Shown piece by piece: positions 21,429 through 30,927 of a stretch of 64,000 bases of DNA. Where the stretch lies: contig LR746272.1 of the NCBI GenBank assembly GCA_902729315.2, forward strand, positions 5,774,272 to 5,838,271, given 5' to 3'. A program made the translations under genes and the position numbers. The DNA is from Spirodela intermedia (Eukaryota; Streptophyta; Magnoliopsida; Alismatales; Araceae). Below the pieces are notes generated by a model. The model saw nothing but the letters and a program-made list of their open reading frames with translations, made no database searches and had not been told where the DNA came from. Numbering within the stretch: position 1 is the first letter of the stretch; every line of letters starts with the position of its first letter.

Positions 21429-23038
21429 TGACTTAGTCATTGTATATTAAATCACGCAAATGTTAAATTTATAAAACTAGAAAATATGAATTTTTAGATA
21501 TTTAGAAGTATTTCTGAATAAGTATACCGATTAAATTCCAAAAATAGTGATAATTTTCTAAGTTAATCACAGGGATGTAACATAATATCTGGTAATTATT
21601 TAGAATTTTTCTCAATGAATAAGGTTTTCTATAAAGTTTATACTAGGAAATGAAAAGGAAATATATTTAAAATTCATGAAAAAAAAGAAATAAGGGTGCA
21701 GACATCGGGATGACATCAGCGTCTAGCGAATGTGAATCGAGCAAAAATAGAGTTCCGCCCGACGATTCTTACGTAAGTGATTATAGATGATTTAATTGAT
21801 CAAATTAAGATCTATTAAAGTCGAAGAATCGTAATTGAACAAAGTATATTTTGGTAAATTAAAAACACAAAATTATCACTAAATGAACCGTAAAGTAAAT
21901 TAAAAGCAAGAAAATAGAGTTTCAGCATCACGACGGCGATGCGTCGACAATGCACTAGAATCCTGAGCGTTCGAGAGGATCGTCATGTAGTGTCCACAGC
22001 CTCAAAGGCTCTCCTTGGACAAAGACGACATGGGCAATCTCTAGATCTTTTCGTGAACTCTAGAGATTAATGAAATGGGTCGTCGAGTCGTCTTTAGCAG
22101 CTGTCACCCGGTGGAGCAAAAAAATAGTGACTTTGCAGCTCTCTGGCGGCTGTCACCTGATAGAGAGAAGCTGGATGGAGGTGAGGCATGTGTTAGGGAG
22201 CTTCATCCTCAAGTCCACGTAGCAAGAGGAGGCTTTTCATCACATTTGGTATGCTCTCAGGAGGTGGCGACTCGTCTCTTGATGGATCGTCCTCTTCCTG
22301 ATGATGACTTGTTCCTTGATCAATCGGAGGATATTTACTCAATGGATTCGCGATCCTTTTATCACAAATCCTTTAGTAATTTTAGTAGCAATGCTCTGCG
22401 AATTGCGTTGACGAGATTTTTGCCGATGATTCAGCGATTCTTGTTGCTTAATCCTTCACTGGCGATCTGCAAAAAAGTCACGATAATTAGATAAAAATAT
22501 ATGACTTTTGATTCTGGAAGGACTCAAACCCGTGCCAGTTTTCCACCTCTTTTGAGGAAGGTGTGACACGAATTTAGTCCCACATCGGTTGTGCACTGAT
22601 TTTTCGGACGAATATATAGTAATGTTAGCTTTGTAAGTAAAGTCCCTTCTCTCGCATATACGACCACTCCTTGCCTCACAACCGGCTGGCCACCAGTGAC
22701 GTGAAAGGGGAGTGGCGCACACATGCCCCTATTGGTCCAAGCCACTCAAACCCCTACTCACAGCTACTCCCTGATTGAGCTTTTGACCCGTTTGCAGGCC
22801 CGGCTGGCTAGTAGGTTCCCCATTTTGCAATATGTATATTTTTATTTCTTATTCTTTATTTATCTCAAAAGTAAGATTATAAAAATTATATAAAATTACA
22901 TAATTACCTAAAAATTCATGTTAATCAACTGAAAACCACTTTTCATACTTTAACACAAATATAAGTTTATTTATCATGAGTTAAGGCTAAAACTATATTA
23001 TTTACTAATTAATAACTCATGATAATGAAGACTTATCA
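21429..23038 (-). mobile_element. LTR-A copy L9
   Basis: Reverse-oriented LTR of about 1.61 kb, from TGACTTAGTCATTG to GACTTATCA. The first few bases overlap or are lost at the junction with L8, so no target-site duplication can be called. Its far end interrupts the RT of E2 (which resumes at 23,039). Confidence 0.85.
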
Positions 23039-23790
23039 ATGACCCAATACAACTCCCTCTTTAACCATAAAATGTGATTTCTCCCAACTCAAAACTAACT
23101 TTTTCTCTATGTATTTCTCAAGTACATGCTGTAAATGATTTAAACATTCATCAAATGATTCACCAAAAATAGAAAAATCGTCCATAAAAATCTCAATGCA
23201 TTTTCTAATCATATCAGAAAAAATAGACAGCATACATCTTTGAAATGTGGCTGAAGTATTACACAGACCAAAAGGCATGTGTTTAAAAGCAAAAGTACCA
23301 AATGGACAAGTGAAAGTTGTTTTTTCTTGATCTAAAAGATTTATATAAATTTGATTATAACTAGAGTATCCATCCAGAAAACAAAAAAAGTTTTTTCCAA
23401 CTAATTTTTCTAGAATTTAATTAGTAAATGGTAGGAGAAAATGATCTTTTCTAGTAACTAAATTTAATTTTCTATAATCAATGCAAACCCTCCAACTAGT
23501 AGTTAATCTTGTTTGTATTTCATCCCCATTTTTGTTTTTTATAACCGTGATCCTTGATTTTTTTGGCACTAGTTGTGTAGGGCTAACCCATTTGCTATTT
23601 GAAATAAGATAAATAATATTAGCAGCCAGCCACTTTAAAATTTCTTTTTTTAAAATTTCCATCATATTAGGATTTAATCTTTGTTGTGGTTCCCTACTAG
23701 TTCTAGCCCCCTCCTTTAGATATATACTATGCACGCATACACTCATATCAATGCCTCTTAGATCATCTATTTTTTAGCCCATAGCCTTCT
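23039..23790 (-). pseudogene. Reverse transcriptase of element E2, decayed
   Basis: Minus strand. The N-terminal part (23,417-23,746) reads PTQLVPKKSRITVI, then RVCIDYRKLN, the conserved RT region. The palm (to 23,278) reads MPFGLCNTSATFQRCM, then the catalytic box IFMDDFSIFGES and VLSWEKSHF. A stop separates the two frames near 23,410. L9 cuts the RT off at 23,038, so RNase H and integrase of E2 are missing here. Motifs fit the Athila/Tat-type (non-chromovirus) lineage. Confidence 0.88.
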
Positions 23791-23797
23791 TATTTTT

Positions 23798-24450
23798 TCA
23801 AAGTACATTTAATAATTCTTCTTCCTGTTCATCACTCAAATTAGTTGCAATAATAATAGAAAATGAATTATTTTCCTCCAAAAACATATATTTTAAACTA
23901 GAAGGAAGAGGTTTCAACTCTAAATTCAGATGATCTTCCTCTTTCTTTTCTTCTAAATTTATATTCTCTATTTCTTCTAATTCTTTCAGCACACAGTCAT
24001 CAATAACATCTGGATCATCAAAATCATCTAGAAGATCTATGATATGACAATCATATACTTGGGATTTCTTAAGATCATTTGATACCTCAAAAATTTTAAT
24101 TTCTACTAATTGATCTCCATATGAAATTTTTGCAATACCTGTGGGAAAATCAATATTCATCTTTGCTATATGCAAAAATGGTCTCCCTAGGATGATTGGT
24201 GTATCATAAAACTGTCTATTAAAATCTATTTTTAGCACTACAAAATCAACTAGAAATTTACACCCTTTAACTGTCACTATCACATTTTTTAAAATACCTT
24301 TAGGATGTTTTATGGATCTATCAGCAAATTGTAAGGTAGCAGTAGAAGGTTTAAGATTAGAAATATTAAATTTATCACAAATACTTATAGGTAATAAATT
24401 AATATTCGCACTAGTGTCAAGTAATACATTCTAAAAAATGAATCCACCAA
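23798..24450 (-). pseudogene. Aspartic protease and protease-RT spacer of E2
   Basis: Minus strand. The active-site region near 24,380-24,440 reads LLDTSANINLLPISI, corresponding to the retroviral-type D-T/S-G-A motif with the Gly changed to Ser. The C-terminal motif TPIILGRPFL follows in the open frame 23,798-24,283, then an acidic spacer (LEEIENINLEEKKEED) leading into RT. The Gly-to-Ser change in the active site would probably disable it. Confidence 0.82.
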
Positions 24451-26218
24451 TATCACACGAAATTAAAGGGGCACTTATATCTCTCAATTTATATGATAAT
24501 TGATTTACTAATAATGCACTAGCATTTATAGATAATTTTTCTATTCTAAGTGCCTTTTTTGGTATACACATTTCTTTCAAAACTCTAGTATATTCAGGAA
24601 TATGTTCAATGGTAGTGAGTAAAGGAAGACTAATTTGTACATCTTGTAAAATTTTCTTTATTTCTTCATTGTGTTCCTTTTTCTTTCTTTGTCTAGGCTC
24701 TAGAGCTTTAGGAAATGAAATGGTCGTCTTCTCTTTCGAAATTTCCTTGGTAGAATCTATAAAATCCTCTTCTTCTCCTATTTGATTTCATTTTAGTTTG
24801 TCCACATTTTCTTTTTCTTCTAATATTTGGGGATAAGGATCAAGTAAGATCTTACCACTCCTTAATGCATTCACTGTCCTAACATTTTCATTTCATGGGT
24901 TTTTTCTTAGATTTAAACTACTAGACTCCCCTTGTTGAAATCTTATTGTTGGGCAGTTCTCTAGATTTTCTATGGGTTGACTAGGTAGCTGTCCCTCTTC
25001 TCTCTTATTTCCAAGAGCCTTTATAATTTATTTTTGGTGCAGTATCATTTGATTCATAGTTTGTTGCATCATTTGACTCATTTGCTGCATCATTTTCATA
25101 GCATCAAGTTGGATTTGAGAGGGCTGATTTTTTTGAAATCTATTTTCTTATTTTGGACGAAATTTAGAGTTTGAATTGGGTCTAAGTGCTTCTGAATTTT
25201 GAATATTATTTGAGTCTCTCCATGAAAAATTATTCATCTAATTAAGATTATAAGAATTTGAAAAAGGTTCTATGTTTCTATTAAAACCGTGAGCTACTTG
25301 CATTTGTTCTTGCATAGGGTGTAATGATTGATCTAAATTATAACATTGAAATTCAGAATAATCATTTTCACCATACATAGGACATGTACTATTCGAATTA
25401 AGTTGAGGGTTAAAAGGCTTTCTAATATTGTCAATAAGTAAATTAATTTTTTCTAATCTTTGATTAATCTGATTAACCTCATTTTTAAGTTTAGAATCAT
25501 CATCATGATGTAATTCATAAATTTCTCTTTTCTTATCCTTGTCATATAATTCAAAAGAGGCTTGATCTCTAGAATTTTTACTTAAATTCTCATAAAGACT
25601 GTAAATCTCATTAGAAGTTTTCTCCATAAAAGCTCCTCCACATATAGGATCAATCATATTTCTATGTTGTTCTAATAATCCATCATAAAAAATTCTATTA
25701 AGCTGCCACTTGGGTATAGCATGATGAGGACACTTTCTAAGTAAATCTTTGAATTTTTCCCATGTCTCATGCAAAGTTTCTCTTAGTCTTTGAGAAAAAC
25801 TTTATATATATTTTCTCATATTTCGAATTTTTCCTAAGGGATAAAATTTTCAAAGAAAAGCCTGTTCTATATCTTTCCAGCTAATTGATTCTCTATCTAA
25901 TGTGGATAGCCAATGACTAACTTTGTCCCTAAGTGTATGAGGGAATAATTTCATCTTAATAATTTTCGGTGTAATTTGAGAGAGATTAACTAAATCATAG
26001 ATCATATGAAATTTTTCTAAGTGCTGATGAGGTTCCTCTAAAGGCAATTAATGAAAATTAGGGAGCATTTGAAAAATTCTTGGATTTACTTCGAATTTAA
26101 CAGTGGGTGCTAATGGGACTCTAATATTGGATGCTCTTTGAAATGAATCAAGGATATAATGATTTTTCATGGCCATAGGATTATTCTCAGTTTGACCTGT
26201 ACTTCCTTCAGGATCCAT
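24451..26218 (-). pseudogene. gag of element E2, decayed
   Basis: Minus strand, ATG at 26,218. 25,850-26,047 holds the gag domain segment LPHTLRDKVSHWLSTLDRES-like with KDIEQAFL. 25,238-25,774 continues with LHETWEKFKDLLRKCPHH and ICGGAFMEKTSNEIYSLYEN. The C-terminal part is low-complexity. Stops and frameshifts break it at several points. It is the better-kept partner of E3 gag. Confidence 0.85.
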
Positions 26219-26517
26219 CAAAATTAATTTTTCTTTCAGATTTTTATTTGAATGAAATAATGAAAGGATTTTCTAGCCTTGGATGCAAGGATCTTCTACC
26301 ATGCATAAAAATTAATAAATTTGAGGGAAAAAGTTAGTAATTGTTACCCTCCTTCAGGATTCTCCAATCCTTGCCTTGCTTCTTTTCATTCCCTTTTTCT
26401 AAAAAAAATCAGCAAAAAGAAAATAAAATAAGATTTAATTTTTTTTGTGTACTCTAAGAGAAAAACAAAAAAATACTAAATATTATGCAATACTTTCCTA
26501 ATAATGGCACCAAAATT
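26219..26517 (-). mobile_element. Leader of E2 with primer-binding site
   Basis: The untranslated leader between 5' LTR and gag. The primer-binding site (reverse strand) is at 26,495-26,512 (TTCCTAATAATGGCACCA), a decayed tRNA-Asp type, directly beside LTR L10. The run GTGTACTCTAAGAGAAAAAC matches the leaders of E3 and E4. Confidence 0.82.
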
Positions 26518-28100
26518 TGACGTGACTCCATCGTTGTATATTAAATCACGTAAATATAAAATTTATAAAATTAGAAAATATGAATTTTTAGTTATTTAAA
26601 AGTATTTTTAAATAAATATATCAATTATAATTCCATAAAACTTCTAAAAATAGCAATAATTTTCCAAGTCAATCATAGGAATGTAATATAATATCTAGTA
26701 ATTATTCAGAATTTTTATCAATGAATATGTTTTTCTATGAATTTTATACTAGGAAATGAAAATGAAATATATTTAAAATTCATGAAAAATGGAAATAAGG
26801 GTGCGGACGTCAAGATGACATTAGCGCCAAGCGAATCACGAATCGAGAAAAAATAAAGTTCCGTTTGATGATTCTTACGTAAGTGATTACATACGATTTA
26901 ATTAATCAAATTAAGATCTGTAAAAGCCAGAAGAATCGTAATAGAACAAAGTATATTTTGGTAAATTAAAATCACAAAAATTATCACTAAATGAAGCGTA
27001 AAGCAAGTTGAAAGTAGGAAAATAGAGTTCCAGCATTACGACAGCGATGCGTCGGTAATGCACTAGAATCTTGGGTATTTAGGAAGATCGTCATGTAGTG
27101 TCTACAACCTTGAAGGCTCTCTTTGGACAAAGACGATATGGGCAATCTCTAGATGTCTTTGTGAAGTCTAAAGATCAATGAAGTGAGTTGTTGAATCATC
27201 TCTGGTGGCTTTTCGACAGTTGTCACTCGACGGAGAAGAGTTGGATGGAGGTGGGACACGTGTTAGGGAGCTTCATCTTCAAGTCTACGCAGCAAGAGGA
27301 GGCTCTTCATCGCATCCGGTATGCTCTTAGGAGGTGGCGACTCGTCTCCTAGCAGATCATCTTCTTCCCGACGATGACTTGTTCGTCGATCAATCGGAGA
27401 TGATTTACTCGATGGATTTGCGATCCATTGATCGTGAATTCTTCAATAATTTGAGTAACAATACTCTACGAATCGTGTTGACGAGATTTTCGCCGATGAT
27501 CCAGTGATTCTCGTTGCTTAATCCTTCACTGGCGATCTGTAGGAAAGTCGTGATAATCATATAAAAATATCAATTTTGGCTTTGGAAGGATTTGAACCCG
27601 TGCCGGTTGGCCCCACCTCTTCTAAGGAAGGTGACAGATTTAGTCCCACATCAGTTGTGCACCAAATTTTCCAACGAATATATAGTAATGTTACATTCCT
27701 AAGCAAAGTCCCTCTCGCACATGTACGACCACTCCTTGCCCCATAGCCGGCTGGCCACTAGTGACATGGAAGGGGAGTGGTGCACACGTGCCCCCATTAG
27801 TTCAAGCTACTCAAGCCCTTGCTTGCGGCTACTCCCCGACTGTGCTTCCGACCCGCTTGTGGGCTCATGTGGCCGGTGGGTCCCCCTATTTTGTAATATT
27901 TTTATTTTTATATCTTATTCTTCATATCTCTCAAAAGTAAAACTATAAAAATCATAAAAAATTACATAATTACCCAAAAATTCACGTTAATAAATTGAAA
28001 ACCACTTTTCACTTTAACAAAAATATAAGTTTACTTATCATGAGTTAAGGCTAAAACTATATTATTTACTAAATATTAACTCATGATAATGAACACTTAT
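26518..28100 (-). mobile_element. LTR-A copy L10, 5' LTR of E2
   Basis: Reverse-oriented LTR of 1,583 bp, TGACGTGACTCCATCG to GAACACTTAT. The last two bases (CA) are missing. It stops one base before the gene array, with no target-site duplication visible. The flanking primer-binding site and gag identify it as the 5' LTR of E2. Confidence 0.88.
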
Positions 28101-28101
28101 A

Positions 28102-28222
28102 AAGTAGGAATGCTGCAATGACTTGAGTCTTCGTGGCCATGGTACTACAAAAGGAAAAGGTCAAGATGTGTGTTCTACATACGGTTCGAGTGTGAAGAAA
28201 AGCACAAAGATTTGAATCACAT
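28102..28222 (-). pseudogene. Truncated eight-cysteine gene at the left array edge
   Basis: 28,102-28,205 matches only the start codon region and upstream leader of the array gene: on the minus strand from 28,137 it reads MATKTQVIAAFLL and then runs into the LTR. At about 28,205 the sequence jumps to the region before CATCCTGTCAG, which is about 1.6 kb further on in full units. It is a broken copy with the coding region and most of its upstream region lost. Confidence 0.8.
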
Positions 28223-28951
28223 CCTGTCAGAGATCGAACGCATTGGGGAATTTTTTTACACCAGGGCACCGAAAGTTTTACCACGGTTTTGGTTCTACTG
28301 AAAAAGTTGGAAACGATGGTGCCGCACTTGGGGATCCCGCAAAGATGACAGTCGTTCGGTGGGCCAACGAATGGGTCACGGATTTGATTGCACGGGTGGT
28401 GAGTCGAAGGGATTCTCAGGCGAGCTGCTCCCAAACCTAGCTCGTGCGACGGACAGGTTTCGGAGCACAGGGGTAGCAGTAAGCCTAAGCCCTCCTGGCT
28501 CGTGAGCCGAATGTTTTGGCACAAGCCAGCTCAGTGCGCGGTAACTGGATACGTTGATGCCTGACACAGCGAGGGGACCCGTGAGCGTCGGGGGCCGGAT
28601 AGCTTCCCTCTTCTTTCCCACGCCGGACGAGGACACGTGGGGCTCATTTCTTCCCTGGTCCTCGGAGCTGGGAGGGGCGCGAAAACACGGTACCCAAGTG
28701 ATATCACGACCGGAAGCGAAGTGAAGAGAGGCAAGCGTAAACATGTTCATCACGAGCACAATGGTATTTTTGCGGGTGAGGATCGGGAGAGGCCAGCGGA
28801 GTCCCTCCCTTGTCCACGGGGGCTAACGAACACTACATTAATGTTGAGGATGCAGAGAGGCGTAGACCAGAAAGAAACCACGGCAGGAAAACTTCACAGG
28901 GCAACTCAGGTTAAAGGGGAGACTTCTCCGGTGTGGATCTGCCGCCGGAAC

Positions 28952-29302
28952 TTAGGGGCAAGACAGGACAGGCACCGGCTTGCCGCAGGAAGTCAGTATC
29001 AGACCAATGTCACCAGGGACGCTGACGTTCAGACCAAGCAGATTAATCTTGATCGCGGCGCAGAGGCATTGGGCCGCCTGGTCACCCGTCAGAGCCGAGA
29101 ACAGAGCGCAACAGGTGGCGTTGAGGGGCTCCGTGAGTCCCCCAATTTTGATGAGGTTGAGCACGACGCCACAGGTGATTAGTTCCAGGGTCTTCGAGAC
29201 GCACTTAAGAACAGGAAGGCTCAGCAGTTGCCCAGAGGCGAATGTGCAGAACATTAAATTGAAGAGCAGGAATGCTGCAATGGCTTGAGTCTTCGTGGCC
29301 AT
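28952..29302 (-). CDS. Eight-cysteine hydrophobic-seed / lipid-transfer-like protein, copy 1
   Basis: Encodes 116 aa. The start ATG lies in CCATGG, a good plant context. Residues 1-25 (MATKTQAIAAFLLFNLMFC, then TFASGQ) are a signal peptide, so the product should be secreted. The mature part has the eight-cysteine pattern C..C..CC..CxC..C..C: LKC, ITC, ATCCAL, QCLCAA, TSC and LSC. It also has the family-like CAAIKINLLGLN and CGKPVPVLSCP. This fits the hydrophobic-seed (DC2.15 / cortical-cell-delineating type) branch, but without the long proline-rich linker of many members. Likely role: cell-wall or cuticle lipid binding; the substrate cannot be told. A TATA-like box lies 112-118 bp upstream. 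No intron. Confidence 0.9.
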   Translation of the reverse strand: MATKTQAIAAFLLFNLMFCTFASGQLLSLPVLKCVSKTLELITCGVVLNLIKIGGLTEPLNATCCALFSALTGDQAAQCLCAAIKINLLGLNVSVPGDIGLILTSCGKPVPVLSCP

Positions 29303-29413
29303 GGTACCAGAAAGGGAAGAGGTCAAGATGTGTGTTCTGGATACGGTTCGAGTGTGAGGAAAAGCTTGGGACGAGAGGGAATGTGCTGGACATGACGGGA
29401 ACGCTTGGGTGGA

Positions 29414-29420
29414 GTTATAT
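29414..29420 (-). promoter_or_regulatory. TATA box of array gene copy 1
   Basis: Minus-strand ATATAAC within CCCCATATAACTCCACCC, 112-118 bp upstream of the start ATG, giving a predicted leader of about 80 nt. The same box is at 32,121-32,127, 34,842-34,848, 37,564-37,570 and 40,269-40,275 for the other copies. Confidence 0.6.
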
Positions 29421-30056
29421 GGGGACCGCCGAGGGAGCGCAGGCCCAACCAGAGCATTAAGTGACCGGCAATTGGATGCATGGTCATAAGGGCGGGCGGC
29501 GGTTTAGGAGCTGGCAGCTCCGATGATTAATAGGTCTCAGGAAGCAATGGTCTTGATTTCGGGTTGTTAAGGAGAAGTCGACTCTTGGTGCCGGTGGCAG
29601 ATTTCCGCCACTCGGTGCCGCGAGGTTTCAGCCCTCCGCATGCGGGTGCGGCGGCGAAATCCAGGCTCGCTAGCCCTCGCTATGTGACCGGGAAGAAAAA
29701 AGAGGACGATGGCATCTACAATGCTAATCGCGACGAACCTGCATCTCACGAATGACGGCCCAACCGTGAAGTGCAGCCTGACGTTAGCAGAATGCAGCCT
29801 TTCTGCTGTTACCCTCTTGGAGCAGCACCTGCCAACCGTGGAGCAGCAGCCGAGGCGCGGTTATTTCGTTGATAAATCCTGAAAAAGGAACCGGGCAGTC
29901 GCCGTCTCTCTTCCTCGCCGTCTGCAGCACGAGCACTGGAACCCCAGAAACGGACGCCACAGGACTGTACGATGGATGAGAACCTCGTCGCAATTGCGTT
30001 GATACGTCGAAAGGGAACGGCAGCCCTCCGCAGAGCGTGCATGCCTCGGTTTGAGG

Positions 30057-30278
30057 TCATTTGTTTACCACCGACCGATAGCGTTCGAGTGAAAAACTCG
30101 GGGAACTGGGCATCGGATCGCGTGCGTGGGAGGAGGGGGGGGGGGGGCGACCTGAAAGTCGGGTTGACAGATTAGCCTGAAATCCTGAACACGCGTCCAC
30201 CTCGGGGCAGTTGTGATTAGGCGGCAGGATATTTGGGTCGTCGACGGCGGCGAATTTCTTCACGCCGCCGCGCGCCAT
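30057..30278 (-). other. Conserved short open frame (MARGGVKKFAAV...), unit 1
   Basis: About 1 kb upstream of each array gene and on the same strand is an ATG followed by MARGGVKKFAAVDDPNILPP. The frame stays open for 70 or more codons in all five units (also 32,772-32,984, 35,493-35,705, 38,207-38,422, 40,920-41,132). The first ~45 residues are nearly constant. The end changes because a G homopolymer varies in length and shifts the frame into a poly-proline tract. I do not recognise it. It could be the first exon of a captured or truncated gene, or chance in GC-rich DNA. Confidence 0.3.
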
Positions 30279-30927
30279 CTTGGTCGCTGTCGTTGGAATT
30301 GGGAAACTGACAGCCGCGGGTGCTTGCTGGGTTGGAACCAGCCTTCTCTCCAAGTTGTGGTCCGGTGTTCGGGTTGTAGGGACACGGATCCTGGTACAGT
30401 TTCCCCAGAAAGACCCGAACTCAGCGGCCCGAAGGCGTCCCATTCTTCCTTCCGAATAGCCATGTTCCTCGCGTGGGAAGCCGTTTGACGCCTCACCCTG
30501 GCCGCGGATGAGAACTCTCCTTTGCCGTGCCCGGCAGCGAGGGTAGTTTACGCCTCACGAGTAGCCGACACTAATTCCCGGTACGACTCCCTTGCTTCCG
30601 TCCCGTGGTGAACGTGCTTGTAAAAAATCTACGCATGGTCGGAAGTCGGTCCACCGAGACCGGAGGAGGGATGCATCGCGACTGACGGCTTCCCTTTGCA
30701 CTGCTACGACGCTCCGGCATTGGAACCTAGGGGAAAGGCCTGGTCCCCACCCACCGAGAGATTTGGTCTTGCGCGAAGCAGGTGTCGGAAAGAAACCCAA
30801 ACGATCCCACAGCGTACGCGACACGGCGGAAGTCGGGGGAAAGAATGGGGAGTCGGACGTCGAATCCACCGGGCACGAGACCGTCAATCAACGAGGCCGC
30901 TAGGAACGACTTGGACGACCCTCTAAT

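Larger units (their letters stand above)
28223..30927 (-). repeat. Array unit 1
   Basis: 2,705 bp. The low-coordinate end is of the CCCGCAAAGATGACAG type; the high-coordinate end is of the ATGCATCGCGACTGACGG type, without the CCACAGATCTGAACGA insertion. Carries the intact gene at 28,952-29,302. Confidence 0.93.

Noticed and set aside
28637-29182. A 181-codon plus-strand frame repeated in several units, overlapping the eight-cysteine gene
   Set aside because: It is antisense to the intact gene in GC-rich DNA, lacks known motifs, and is truncated in unit 4; the minus-strand frame has a signal peptide and cysteine pattern.
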